Source: Cichorium intybus (Eukaryota > Streptophyta > Magnoliopsida > Asterales > Asteraceae). From it: a DNA stretch of 64,000 nt. Made by a program: the position numbers and the translations under genes. Of the stretch, positions 11,000 through 22,640 are shown one piece after another. The notes beneath the pieces are model-generated. The model searched no databases. It was given only the letters and a program-made list of their open reading frames with translations, and was not told the origin of the DNA. The number at the start of each line of letters is the position of its first letter. Within the stretch, counting starts at the first letter, position 1. The stretch is from NCBI GenBank assembly GCA_023525715.1, contig CM042016.1, positions 60,797,882 to 60,861,881 of the forward strand. The letters run 5' to 3'.

Positions 11000-11126
11000 C
11001 CTTCCACCTCATCCATCTCACTCTTTACGCTAACACAACTCTCGTTTCTCATTGCAAACTTACTCTCGAATTCTCTCTGCAAACACAACTTACTTCATCT
11101 TCTTCATTTTCATCAAACGACCAACA

Positions 11127-14100
11127 ATGGTTGTAGAAGGATCTTCTCAGACCACTGAAGCTATTTCAGTACCTGTTCTCAAAAGCCAGTCTGCAAATCT
11201 GGTACTACGCAACAACCTACAACTTTACCCTAAGCCGATCGATGCTCTTGTCGAATGCTTGAAGAGATCGATTCTTGGCTATGCCCTAACCTGCACACCA
11301 TCGATTCCAGCAACACTTGTTCACAGGGCACACTACACCTCGAATGCTCTGTTCGACACGAACAATCACATGAAATCCGTGTATTTTGAAGCCATTGATG
11401 TAAATGGAAAAACCAAGAAAGAGCGACTCACCAAGGAGAAATTTGCTGAGGCTCTTCATCTTCCCATTTACGATCCCAAGGAGATTGTGACTCCTTCTGC
11501 TGAGCAACTCGTTGATATGTTCAACGAAATGGGGTACTTTCCTCAACTTGAGAAGATCAGCATGTTTAAGAAGAACCAACTGCCCAATCTGTGGAGATAC
11601 TACTTCAGTATTTTCCTCAGATGTCTTTCTGGAAGAACTTCAGGGCTAGATTCTGCAAGTGTGGCCTTTCAGAGCCTACTCTTTGGAATCTACTATGATG
11701 TCAAAGTTGATTACGCCTCGATTCTATGGGCTGACTTCTGTTCACACATTAATCACAGTCTGAAGGGAACTGAAATTTCAAATGCAAGGTTCTGGGTAAT
11801 TGTTGTTCATGCCCATTATCAAAAGACTGGATATGTGGCGGACCTCTCTCTCTCCCCGAAAAGGGGTACACTTCAATCACTGTGTCCCCATTGGATGATG
11901 AACCCGCAGTCTACTGTGCACAAATACCTATAGCTATGCTCTCCAAGGTTCCCATGGAGTGTAATGAAGTAAGCTCTTACCGCAATACTTTGGTGATCCC
12001 TTATCCAACTCGTGATTTGAGCAAGGAGGCTCCTGTTTTAGAAATTCCCAAGGGAAAAGGGAAAAAGAAGATGACCGGTGGACCAAGTGGTCCAAAGAAA
12101 GAAGAAAAGAAACGAAAGGCTTCGGTGAAAACCACACCGAAGAGAAAACAACCGAAGAGACAGAGGAAACTGATTCCTGTGGATGAGTCTTCGGACTCTG
12201 AAAGGACTCCATCCACAGTCCAAGAAGAACAACAAGAAGAAGAAGAACATATTGTAAACCAACCTCCTCCATCTCCATTAAGAACATCCAAACCACCAAC
12301 ACCACCGCAAACAACTGTCCCTCCATCACCACCAAAATCAACCAGACCCGACACACCTCCACATACAATTCCTCCTCCACCACCACCAACAACCGCACCT
12401 CCAACTTCCGAAATACCTGTCTCCGGTATCGATTTCTCATTACCAGAGTTTGAAACACCCATATCACCATCAAGACAAAACCCCTCTTCGGCAGCACTCT
12501 TCGAAGCCTTCCACATGGCTCCCTTGAATGTTGAAGGAGCATCAGAAGAAGACCTACCGGATGAAGGTTTTGTACTAATGAAACAGTACAAAGTCCTCAA
12601 CTCCAAGCTTGACACTCTCATTCAAGCTCAAACAGGATTTGACCCCACAAAACCAACCATTGGTGACATCACCGAAGAGATAGAATCTTTGGAGTTCACT
12701 CTATTCAAAGAAATAAAAGAGTCTGTGGATTGTCTTGAGAAGAAGCTCTTGGATGAAAAAAATAAGATCCAATCTTCCTTCGAAAAGAAGTTGGAATCCG
12801 CTGTCACCTCCATCAACAAGAAGGTTGATGCTCTCACTGAGAAGACCGATAAAACAAACTTCGAAGTCATGAAAACCTTGCAAGGACTTCGGAGTGAAAT
12901 CCAGCAAAGTACCAAGCTTGAAAAACAGCTTGATGAGGCCAGAGCAAAAATTGAAGAGCTCACTGCCGCCCAGACCACTTCGGATGTCACTAAATTTACA
13001 GAGGAACTGCAACGAACAAATGCAGCTCTCACACAAGATTTGATTACAAAGTTGAGAGTTGCACTTCAACCTCTGATAAATTTCTCAGACAGGTTGTCCA
13101 GGCCACAGGGCAGGCCTAGACAGATCCCTGTAGCCACAGCAGGTCCTACAACCTCAACCATCACAACCACTAGCATGGGTGCTAGTGGATCAGCTGGAGC
13201 TGGAAGCTCAACAGATCGATCACTAGAAAACATTATTGCCCCACACATGGAAGAAACATTCAAAGCCAGACGAGCAGACTACAATTTGATGATCAAAATA
13301 AATGAATTTGCTCGAGACAGTGGTGAATGGACTGTTGAGACAATCAAGCTATTTGGATTTCAAAATCCAAATGTACTTAACAGACTTCCTCTTCGAAGTT
13401 TTGCAATTGTTGACTCCGAAGACATCCTACTTGATATTCCATTCAATCCGAAGACCTTCGCTTTCCTTCAATTCGCCTCTTCGGTACCAGAGGATCAGAA
13501 AGCAAGCTTTTGGACCAACAAAATAAACTTTCATGCCAAATACATTCAACGGCAGAGCTATGTTTGGAGCCTAAACAAGATAAAGAAAATCATTTCAATT
13601 AAGGAAGCTGAAGTCTTTTTGGGCTTCAGAAATTATGAATTTCTTGTTCTTAGGGGGGCAGACGAAATTGAATCCAGGTTCTCAATTGCAGACTTCCCTA
13701 TCATGAATCCTATGGACTTCATCCAGATTCTTGATCTTCTGCGAAGCGGGGATGCTGCTCATGCTGAAATGTCTTCCCTTGCTATTAAAAATCACATACT
13801 GGGCTTTCTTAACAATTATATTCTCAGGTTTGCAAAACATGACCTGGAGGTATGTTCCTACTATAGACAACCTTTGAACACTCCTCCTGTTGTAGTTTGG
13901 AATATAGCAAGATTCAAGAATGGAGAAATCCTAGACGAACCATATGGCGTAGTTTTCAAAGGACTTCGAAATGAAACCGAAGTCACTATTAAGTTCTTTG
14001 AAATTGTCTACATTGGCCTCCATCCCTCCTCCTTCATCACAGGGATAATTTCTCATGTGAACGCCTGCCATGCAAATTCCACTGAGAAAAAGAAGAAGTT

Positions 14101-14176
14101 CATAGATCATATGAACTGGTATCTTGCAGTGAGAAAGACTCTGAAGCGGGCATACAAGAGAAACTTTCGAGTATAG
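11127..14176 (+). pseudogene. S1 ORF3: large accessory protein (env-position ORF), one frameshift
   Basis: The ATG at 11127 begins MVVEGSSQ and lies in a fair start context. About 1,016 codons follow in two frames. The frame change occurs near 11850-11870 in a CT-dinucleotide run. Parts in order: an N-terminal globular domain (KSQSANLVL, TPSIPATLVHRAHY, a segment with FLRCLSGRTSGLDSAS); a basic cluster (KRKQPKRQRK); a proline-rich linker (12250-12410); a long coiled coil (about 12660-13060); and a C-terminal globular domain to 14176. I see no signal peptide or convincing membrane helix. S2 has a homologue. Such ORFs sit where env-like genes occur in Sireviruses, but the features point to a soluble, maybe nuclear, protein. 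Confidence 0.75.
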
Positions 14177-14197
14177 GCTTCGGATGCACTTCACACA

Positions 14198-14208
14198 AAG
14201 GGGGAGAT
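14198..14208 (+). other. S1 polypurine tract
   Basis: AAGGGGGAGAT ends directly at the 3' LTR start. It is the usual Sirevirus-type tract that primes plus-strand DNA synthesis. Confidence 0.88.
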
Positions 14209-14717
14209 TGTTGAGATATTTTGTGATGAAGTGCTGATATATCCGAAGTCCTACCCATAAGAAACCCCGAAGTGAATAAACAAGAGGAGACACCGAAGTC
14301 TGAAGACTCCGAAGTGCTATGCATAAAAGATCCGAAGACTTCACAGCATGTCCTCTTGTCTTTTGTGTGCACGCGTATAGTACAATACGTGTTGCATGAA
14401 TCTTCTATCCTATTGGCTAGTACACTGATAAGATATTTTCTGTAAAAGGTGTACTATTGATATCACTGATTCAGTATAAATATCAGTGATACCATACCGT
14501 GTCAAAAGAGAGAATACAAGATTAGCTAACGAGAATTGTATATCTCCAAGATAGAAAACCCCATTGTAAAACCAAAGTTCTAATTGAATCATTCGGCACA
14601 TGTTATTCATATCTTATTGTTTAATTAAGCTCTGTTGCATTATCATTGTGTGATTGATTGTGTAATTGATTCCTTATCTATATTAGTTCATCTATTCTCA
14701 TATTTCAACACCCAACA
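14209..14717 (+). repeat. S1 3' LTR
   Basis: Direct repeat of 2055-2547 with about ten base differences by eye and an extra 16 bp near 14285. The promoter core TATAAATA is at 14475-14482 inside the inverted repeat TATCACTGAT (14461-14470) / ATCAGTGATA (14482-14491). Confidence 0.95.
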
Positions 14718-14722
14718 CGTGT
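14718..14722. repeat. Target site duplication of S1, right copy (CGTGT)
   Basis: Identical to 2050-2054; element C sequence continues from here (TCACTGTTGCGCG...). Confidence 0.93.
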
Positions 14723-15520
14723 TCACTGTTGCGCGACAACTCCAGAATGCTAAATTGAGGACCTTTTTGTTCATATTTATACCTGTGACACCAAGTACCA
14801 TTTCAAGCGATCTACCGTCCAAAGGGGTATCTCTTTCTCCCTTGTTCTAAATAATTTTTGTACAATGGGGACATTGTACAGTTTTAATTGTGGGGTGTGG
14901 ACGGTCGAAAGAGTAGTTTTTGAAATTTTTTGCGGAAAATGACCGATTTTCAAAATTTTTAGCAACTTTTTCAAAATTTTTATTAGATTGTAATTTTGAA
15001 ACGGATAGTTTATGATTGTTTATAGCATTAGTATTTTTCGAGAAATACTATTTAGTTGTGATCATGCTATTAGTTTAGTCAAATAAGTTGAGTTTTATGA
15101 GTTTAGAAGATTGAGATATTTTAGGATTGGAATTTAGGAAGGAATTGTCAATCTGTGACCTTTGTTGTTCGAGCCGGTAAGTCTAAAATGGGTGGGCCTT
15201 ATGCTCCTTGCCACCTAAGATCGTCTCGTCTGGGATAGTATTTCTGAAAGCTCGTTACACGGACAACATCGAAAGTCATGGACAGTTCTTTATTGGCCTT
15301 TAGAATCTGAATGAGTATGTACACTTCATTATGGACAGAAAATTTGTAATCAAGGGTTCTCTAGAAAGCCATGAATTCCAAAGAACATTCCGATTATGTT
15401 TTCACGAACTATTTCACTCTAACTCATAAGGTAATAAGCTTTGAAACTGAACACCGTCAAAAATTGTTTGAGTCTTAGTTAAAATCTATTAAAAACTCTC
15501 TTGCTTGGGGATAAGCAAGG
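14723..15520 (+). other. 3' non-coding part of element C
   Basis: No gene is seen. The stretch matches the reverse of about 33035-33830 in A and 48690-49480 in B. It is A/T-rich with runs of T, and the match includes the CACAAGTGTGGGG block at the end. Conservation among three copies suggests a cis function such as packaging or termination, but nothing specific can be named. Confidence 0.6.
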
Positions 15521-15537
15521 CACAAGTGTGGGGTGTT
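15521..15537 (+). other. Polypurine tract of element C
   Basis: CACAAGTGTGGGGTGTT stands directly before the LTR start TGACAATGCC. The same purine-rich string, reversed, flanks the LTRs of A (33017-33034) and B (48668-48685). Confidence 0.75.
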
Positions 15538-16453
15538 TGACAATGCCTAGTAATATCAACTATTTTAGTCGTTGTTGAGCCCTATTCTTAGTGGAATTAC
15601 ATCATATATATCGTGGTATTCTCACTTTTCGTGCCAGCACTTGTTTGGAAATAAATAATGAAAACAGGGACCAAAAGCGTGCAATTTGGAAGAAGTTTAA
15701 AGATCAAGGCAAAATCAGGAAAAGACGTACGCGCGCCGCGGAATTCATCAAGGCGGGACGCGGCTATGAGGCGGTGTAAAGAATTTAAATGCCGATAAAA
15801 TGGGGATAAACCCACACGCGCGCCGCATGATCCACTTATGCGCAGCGCGGCTTCCAGATTTTTGCAACTATAAATAAAGGCTTTTAGGTCGAAAAAAGTA
15901 GCGAAGACCTGGTGTGAAATCGACCCCCAAGGCTCTTTGACTCCGAGATTTAGGTTCAGCAACCATCTTTTGGTATTTTTATGTTTTTATCTTTAATTTT
16001 AAATTAGTTAAATAGTTAGTAATAGTTGGCTAGTGTCTTTCGGAGTGACAACCATTGACATTGAGTCTTGATTTATGTTTGGTTACTGTTTTGAATCTTT
16101 TGGATCTGATTTGGTTAATGAGAATCATTTGGTTTAGGTTAATTGCTCAGTTTTTCAGTGTTTATGCTTGTGAATGAATTTTTGAGTGATTGGATTGTGT
16201 TTGATGTTTGGTTTGCCCTTGAGTGCTTCTGATTTGGAGATATACTTCTGATTTCAGTAGGTAACAGTGGAATTGTTCTAGTTTATGATTTTTGGGAACT
16301 AGGTCCTCTGACTGTAGTGTGACACTACAGTTGGTAATCTGTCACCTATCTCGACCACTTAACTCCTGTGGATCGACCCTGACTTCCACTGTGCTAAGTG
16401 TGTGTGTTAGGTATTTTCTTATTTTTGACCGCAAGACAACCGCTGCGATGTCA
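15538..16453 (+). repeat. 3' LTR of element C
   Basis: It starts TGACAATGCC and ends near GATGTCA at 16453, where ORF3 of S2 begins. At 916 bp it is shorter than the other copies. It contains CpG-rich repeats (CGCGCGCCGCGG type) at about 15728-15860 and the TATA box at 15868-15876. The last 25 bases differ from the family consensus, so the exact end is a best estimate. Confidence 0.8.
15868..15876 (+). promoter_or_regulatory. TATA box of the element C LTR
   Basis: CTATAAATA lies after three CpG-rich, partly palindromic motifs spaced some tens of bases apart. The same arrangement occurs in every LTR of the family in this window, which supports a promoter. Confidence 0.55.
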
Positions 16454-18498
16454 GAGGCTGAAGAGCTGTTCTGAGTCTCGTGACTAGATCTTCAGTCAGA
16501 GCAAAATTTGTCTTCTGAAGTTCATCAGCAAACTTCATAACCTCCGAAGCTGATTGTGCAAATGTTAGTTCTTTAATCTTGGCATTAGCGTCATCAAGTT
16601 ATTTTACAAACTTGGTACTGTACAGAGTGTTCCAAGACTGAGCCTCTATCCGAAGGTCCTGTAGAGCCTTCATTAATTCAAAATTAGAGGACTCGACTTT
16701 CTCAACTAATTCCTTCATCTTCTTTCCATTTTCCTCCTTGAGCAACGGGTGCTTAGAGTCTACTTCATTAACAGCCAGTTGTAGTTATTCTCAATAATAC
16801 TTTGGATCCTGACCTGCTGATCCATTATTCGCTTTTCCGACTGTTTGATTGAAGATCAATTGTTTGAGTCAGGGTCTTCTTCGCTTCTTCTAATTTGTCT
16901 GACATATCCCCCTCCGTGGATTTGGTTGGATCAAAACTAGTTTGAGACGAAAGAAGGATATCAAGTTTCACATTGAGAATATTATATTGTTTGATTAGCA
17001 TAAGATCTCCATCGTGCAGTTCGTCATCTGTTTCTTCCACTGTCAATGGAGCCATGTGAAAGGCATCAAACAAGGCTTCTGAAGTGGGAGGTGTTTGTTG
17101 TGGTGATGAGATTTTGAAGCCTTCAGACAGATTAAATTCACGTAAAGAGGTATTTACACCAGAGACAGGTATATTGAGCATGGGATCTGAAGTGGTGATG
17201 ATAGGTTCGGAGGTTATAGGCGTTTCAGCTGAAGAGGAGATGGGAGGAACATCCGAAGATGTGGTTTGAATTGTAGTGGTGAGTGGGATTGATGTTGTTA
17301 AAGGTTCAGTGGGAGTGGTGTAGGTCGGAGAAGCAGTAGTTGGTGGTGGAGAAGTTGGTCTGGTATCATGGATGGGAGACAGTTGTTCTTCTTGTTCTTC
17401 TTCGCCATGGATATCTTTGGACAATGTTTTGCTTGAGTCCGAAGATTCCTCAACCACTTGTTTCTTAGTTCTTTTGTGTTGGGTTCTTTTGACTAGAGTT
17501 TGATCGGAAGCCTTTCTCTTCTTTACAACGTTCAGACCACTTGGTCCTCCAGTGACTTTCTTCTTTACCTTTGACTTTATGGGAACCTTTGTAGGAGCTG
17601 CTTGTGCTGATGGACGATTGGGATAAGGCATGATCAAGGTGGATTGATAGGTATCGACCACATCGTTTTCTAGGGGAACTTTTGCAAGCATCTCGTGAGG
17701 AATTTGAGCACAGAACCCCAAAGCTGTCTCATTAATTGATGGTATCGAGATGTATGAATATTTCATGCCAGCATGCGATGGATCATATATGTACCCTGTT
17801 CGCTGATAGTATTTATGGACAATCATTGCCCAAAATCTAGCATTTGAGATTTCGAATCCCTTCGAGGGATGATTGATATGCGAACAGATGTCATTCCAAA
17901 GAATAGTTGCAAAATCTACCTGGACATCGTAGTAGATTCCATAGAAAAGCCCCATGAATGTATAACTAGCAGAGTCGAGACCAGAGGTTCTTCCAAACAA
18001 GCACCTTAGAAAAATTCCAAAGAAGAATATCCATAAATCAGGAAGATATTTCTTCTTGAAGCTGCCAATACTTGAGAGTTCAGGATCGTATCCCATGGCA
18101 TTCAACATATCGACGATCTGCTCAGGATAAGGGTTAATGGGTTTTTCGATGATAGGGAGGTTTAGAGCTTTAGCAAATCGTGATTTCTTCAGTTGAACAC
18201 GTTTTGTGGTGTTATCAGCATTCATAACCTCGTAGGTAACAAATTCAAGTGTGTTATAAGCTTTGTAGGTGGCTATAGAAATGTAGTGTGCCCTATGCAC
18301 TAGTGTAACCGGTACAGACGGAGTAGCAGTAAGAGCCTGATTCAGGATTGAGCATTTTAAACATTCAATCAGAGCATCGATGAGTTTAGGGTAAAGCTTA
18401 GTGTCTGGGAAAAGGAAGAAGTTAGCCGATTGTTTTTTGAGAACATGGATTGAGACACCTTCAGGGCTGTAGGATGATCCTTCACCTGCAGTTGCCAT
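16454..18498 (-). pseudogene. S2 ORF3: large accessory protein, C-terminus cut off by element C
   Basis: The ATG at 18496-18498 begins MATAGEGSSYSPEG. The frame is open for 557 codons to a TAA at 16825. Homology to S1 ORF3 continues beyond it to 16454. The N-terminal domain matches S1 well (KKQSANFFL, TPSVPVTLVHRAHY, FLRCLFGRTSGLDSAS). A basic stretch (KKRKASDQTLVKRTQHKR) and a Thr/Pro-rich linker follow, then the start of the coiled coil. The shared domain order in two families argues that the protein matters to these elements. No membrane segment is evident. Confidence 0.75.
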
Positions 18499-20480
18499 TG
18501 CAGTTGATTGTTGATCGAAGAAGACGATGAACAGTTAGAGTTTGAGAGAGTTTTTGCAGAGGAGGTTTGAATGGTTTGATCACGTAAAGAATTGAACAGA
18601 CGAGGTGAAAGGTATTTACACTGATTGTGGTCCTAAGGCCATTTAATGCGTGTTTTGAAAGGGTCCACTAAGAGTATGCCACCACAGCATCCTAACGTTC
18701 CACTAACCCTGCAAAAACGGAACCGTCCTTGTGTTAGTCATCATGAATTTGAAAAAGTGTAATGCGACCATCATATCTTTTTGTTATGATTTTGCAAGAT
18801 ATTCTGAGACATGGATTTTTATCCTTAACGGTCAATTAATTCAATGAATGTTTGTCTTTATTGTTCTCATAAATGCCCAAAACATTTAATGTGAAATATT
18901 TTCTGATCAACAAAGATAGTTGTGAAAAGTGTTTGGAACTTCGCATGCTAAAAAGTGAATGAGCAAAACAAACATTCTAAAGAGTTTGAGTATCCTTCGG
19001 ATAAAAACACTTCGAATATCATTATCCTTATTGAAAATGATTTTTCTCTAAGATTGCGTTTTGACTTTGACCAATTCTTCCTTGAACCTTATGAAACCAA
19101 GTTTTAACATTTGAACATTCAGAAACATTCGGATCATGTTGGAAGTCCATTTTCCAATTCAAAGCCTATGTGATCTAACATCAGTTAAGGAATGGCTAAG
19201 TCTAACCAGCCTGAGTTAATCTCAATTTCACATTTTGCATAGTTGTTTGATGTTCAATTTGACGATTCAAAATTTCCTTTCATAAAATGATAAGCAACTA
19301 CTACATGAAAAATGAAAAGATTTTTACTTCTATATTGAGCATCAGAAGGTATTTTGACGTTCGTAGTTTTGGATTAAACATTGAAAACCTTTTTGAAAAT
19401 TTATCCCATTTCACCAGTCAAAGTGTTTGGATATGTCTCCCTGATGACATGCCTTTTGGATCCATACACCACTTCAACAATGTCATTTAAGACAGACTAC
19501 TTGAGATCTTCATACTCTCTAGAAGGTACTCGACTATGTTATAGGAGCTCCATGTATTTTCATTTAAGAAAGAGAAATATGCCTTTGAGTGCAAATTATC
19601 AGCTTCTTACCACTCCTTCATATTATATTTTTGCTTTTGTTGTTGTCTTTGATTCTTTTGACATTTTTGTTTTTGCTATTTTCTTGTTGGAATTTGTTTT
19701 CTCTTTTTCATACTTTTATATCCAAAGATAAATCTTGTCGAAGATTTCGCCATATTTTGCATTTGATGGTGCTTTTGAAATTTGTACAATCCATTTTGAA
19801 AACTTCGAATAGCTCAATTTTGAAACCTAAAGAAAAAAGAATTTTGAATTTTGTTATTTGTCATTGCAAGTTTCACTTGTGAAGAAAGCTTCGGAACATA
19901 TGCATATCCTGAGAAGCATTTTAACTTCTTGATAAGTGAATTGATAAGGCAAGTTGAGTTCAACAAGGAGCTTAGTAATAGGCATGTTAAAAATATTGAA
20001 ATCACACAAATCTTCGGTTTGTAAAAATAGCCTTAACCTCACTCCGAAGTCTGTTTTGTTACAATTGTTGCAATTCGATTCCCAACTACCTTTTAGTGCA
20101 ATAAGGTATGATTATCAGAATCTAAAATAAAAGTTTTGTACTTTATACAAATTTTTCATAAAAGAGGTTTAAATTTTGTCATTCACAACAATGAAAATTG
20201 AACCTTTGAAATTTTCAATTGATCTTGTTTGCTTTGTATTCATCTTTTCAACAAAGCAAAGCTCTTGAATGAAAGTTTATCTTTTTGTGATACGAAGACA
20301 ATTATTGTTTCTTAGATTTCTGACACTCATGAGATTTTATTGACAGCAATGGCTGTTTCGATGAGATCCGAAGGTTCGGAATGCTTTCGACCAGCATTAT
20401 TTCTTATTTTTGTAATTGAAAAGAGTAAGGAAAGAAAAAGCAAATATGATATTCATGTGAGAGTAGATCCATCAATCATG
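18499..20480 (-). other. S2 spacer between pol and ORF3
   Basis: About 2 kb without a credible gene, equivalent to 9069-11126 of S1. The part nearest ORF3 (18600-18660) keeps the promoter-like segment, with TGTAAATA at 18613-18620 on the minus strand. Short CTTCGG motifs recur. The strong inverted repeat of S1 is not evident. Confidence 0.65.
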
Positions 20481-21907
20481 CCAAGGCCTCAAACAATTCA
20501 TGTGAATGATTCTTCGTTTAAAGGTTTTGTGAAGATATATGCCAATTGTTTTGTGGTGTGAACAAAGTGCACTTCTATATTCACCTCGTCAACATGACTC
20601 TTGATGAAGGGATAGCGAAGAGCTATATGCTTCATCTTGGAATGTTGAACAAGATTATGACATATCCAAATGGCACTTTGGGAATCACAGAACAATGGGA
20701 TTTTTCTCATGTTGATAGCATAATCTCTTAATTGAATCTAAATCCAAATTATCTGCGAAGTGCAAGCAGCAACTGCTACATACTTGGCTTTGGCTGTAGA
20801 TATTGATATGCAGGTTTGCTTCTTTGACTGCCAGCTGATGAGCTTTCCATCAAGAAATTGGTAACCACCGGAAGTAATTTTACGATCAATTGAACATCCA
20901 CCCAAGTCTGAATCTGAATAAGCTTGTATGTAGAAACCTGAGTTTGCAGGATACCATAAACCATACGCAGATGTGTTGTGAAGATAACGGAAGATAGTTT
21001 TAACCGCAGCCAAGTGTGGTTCACATGGATCAGATTGATATCGTGCACAATTGCACACTGTGAAAATTATGTCAGGACGACGGGCTGTGAGGTAAAACAA
21101 CGATCCAATCATGCTTCTGTAGTTATGAAGATCTACCTTCGGTTTCTCCAACGAAGGATTCAATTGAGTACCTACGGGCAATGGAACCTTCGTATTGGAA
21201 CAGTTAGCGATTCCAAACCGTTCAAGTAAACTCTTGGTGTATTTTTGTTGATTAATGAAAATCCCTTCTTTTGATTGTTTGATTTGTAATCCAAGGAAGA
21301 AATTAATCTTCCCCATCATACTCATCTGGAATTTGCTTTTCATTAAGTTCTCAAAATCTTTTGTTAGGTTTGGATCAGTGGATCTGAAGATTATGTCATC
21401 CATATAGATTTGGACTAACATCAAATGTGATCCAACCTTCCTTCGGAAGAGTGTTGGGTCTAATGAACCTTGTTTAAAATTTGATTCTTTTAAGAATTTA
21501 GTCAAGGTCTCATACCAAGCTCTACGAGCTTGTTTTAAATCATAGACTGCTTTATCCAATGCATAGCAATGGTCAGGATTTTCTTTGGTAACAAAGCCAG
21601 GTGGTTGTTCAACATAGATTGTTTCCTCGAGATCCCCATTCAAGAAGGCACATTTAACATCCATTTGATAGACATTAAAGTTTTTATGTGAAGCATAAGC
21701 TAGAAAGATCCGAACGGGTTGGTGTCTGGCAACAGGAGCGAAGGTTTCTTCGTATTCTATCCCCTCCTGGTGACAGTAGCCTTTAACAACCAACCTTGCC
21801 TTATTTCTGACCACATTGCCTTCGGTGTCAAGTTTGTTTCTATTAACCCATTTTAGACCAACAATTGAAGCATTTGTATGTTTTGGAATAAGTCTCCAAA
21901 CTTTGTT
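20481..21907 (-). pseudogene. pol: S2 reverse transcriptase and RNase H
   Basis: The longest open stretch runs from 21814 to 20738 and continues in the same frame to 20498 after one stop at 20738. It shows RLVVKGYCHQEG, QMDVKCAFLNGDLEE, a YMDD active site (YVDD in S1; Met is known from other reverse transcriptases) and an altered AVYDLKQARRAWY block. RNase H shows DSDLGGC and DSQSAIW. It ends in the HTTKQLAYIFTK block near 20520. The stop at 21908 separates it from the upstream linker in the same frame. Confidence 0.87.
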
Positions 21908-22640
21908 TCATTCAAATTCTTCTAATTCCATCTGCATTGCCTCAATCCATTCTGGGTGATCAAATGCATCTTTAACGTTCTTCGATTCAATTTTTGAAAT
22001 AAAAACATTGAACATACACAACTCCGAAGTTTTGTTTAAATCTTGTTGTTTTTGATGAAGTTGTGCACGTGTCAAGACCTTATCATGAACGTTACCGATG
22101 ACAAGTGATTGAGGATTATTTTTTCGTCCACTTTTCCAAACGTGGAAATTTTGAATCAAATTCAGGTGGTCCTTCGGCATTGATTTCCTCTGTGTCCGAA
22201 GGATATCCTGAAGTGGACGGAAAATCATCAGTTATTAAGTGTTCTTCATTATTTGTGTTTGTGACATTTGTTTTAGGAGAATTGAGGTTTGATGAAGTAG
22301 AGGAAGAGTTAAGAAATTGCTCCTCCTCGACAGCAGCAGTTGGAGAGTTTGTTCTTCCATGATCCAAAGAATTTGGGGTTGAAGCTTCTGGCTCCCCCTG
22401 GACAGAAGGATATAGGGACATGATATGAGAAATTTCATGTGAAGGGTTGTTGACACTTGGATTGTTGTGTTCCCCTTCGAAACCAGATTGACCTACAGAT
22501 CTATTGGAAGGCTCCCCCTTAACCAAAGAGGGTCTTTGAATACTGCTTGTGGGTGAGTCTTCGGGGCCATCTATGAGCTTGGAAAGTTCAAACACATTAT
22601 TGTCTGGTGCTTTGGCTTCAGAATCCACAGCTCTCACAGG
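21908..22640 (-). pseudogene. pol: S2 integrase C-terminal linker to reverse transcriptase
   Basis: Two overlapping frames (22637-22116 and 22228-21908) encode the Ser/Pro/Asn-rich linker with GEP repeats and then the DHPEWIEAMQMELEEFE start of the reverse transcriptase domain. The frame change near 22120-22230 is a lesion. Confidence 0.75.

Larger units (their letters stand above)
2055..14717 (+). mobile_element. S1: Sirevirus-like Ty1/copia retrotransposon with extra 3' ORF
   Basis: The element is 12,663 bp with LTRs of 493 and 509 bp that start TGTTGAGA and end CACCCAACA, and it has a 5-bp target duplication. In order it holds an iMet-type PBS, gag with a zinc knuckle, a long gag-pol linker, protease, integrase, reverse transcriptase, RNase H, a 2 kb spacer, ORF3 and a purine tract. 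Integrase before reverse transcriptase defines copia. The large size, the extra ORF after pol and the AAAGGGGGAGAT purine tract fit the Sirevirus (SIRE/Maximus) lineage. By eye the LTRs differ at about ten bases plus one 16-bp indel, so the insertion is fairly young, yet all ORFs are damaged. Confidence 0.9.
1072..16453 (+). mobile_element. Athila-like non-autonomous LTR element C, 5'-truncated, split by S1
   Basis: The sequence at 1072-2054 continues at 14718 after S1 (2055-14717) is removed. Together they equal the ORF1-to-PPT-to-LTR part of elements A and B read in reverse. The order is the C-terminal half of ORF1, a non-coding stretch, a PPT and an LTR at 15538-16453. The 5' LTR, PBS and first ORF are missing, cut off by the LTR at 1-1071. 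The right end abuts ORF3 of S2, so C was inserted in S2. No reverse transcriptase or integrase is present. Confidence 0.75.

Noticed and set aside
11934..12621. Two long minus-strand open frames (about 200 codons each) opposite ORF3
   Set aside because: They are opposite the basic and proline-rich part of ORF3, have biased composition that follows from its codon use, and have no counterpart in S2.
11127..14176. ORF3 as an envelope gene and the elements as plant retroviruses
   Set aside because: I see no signal peptide or membrane anchor, and a basic cluster and coiled coil fit other roles better. Position alone is not evidence.
1..16453. Element C as one element flanked by inverted LTRs
   Set aside because: LTRs of one element are direct repeats. 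The left LTR has a canonical end and belongs to subfamily II, so it is better explained as a separate insertion.
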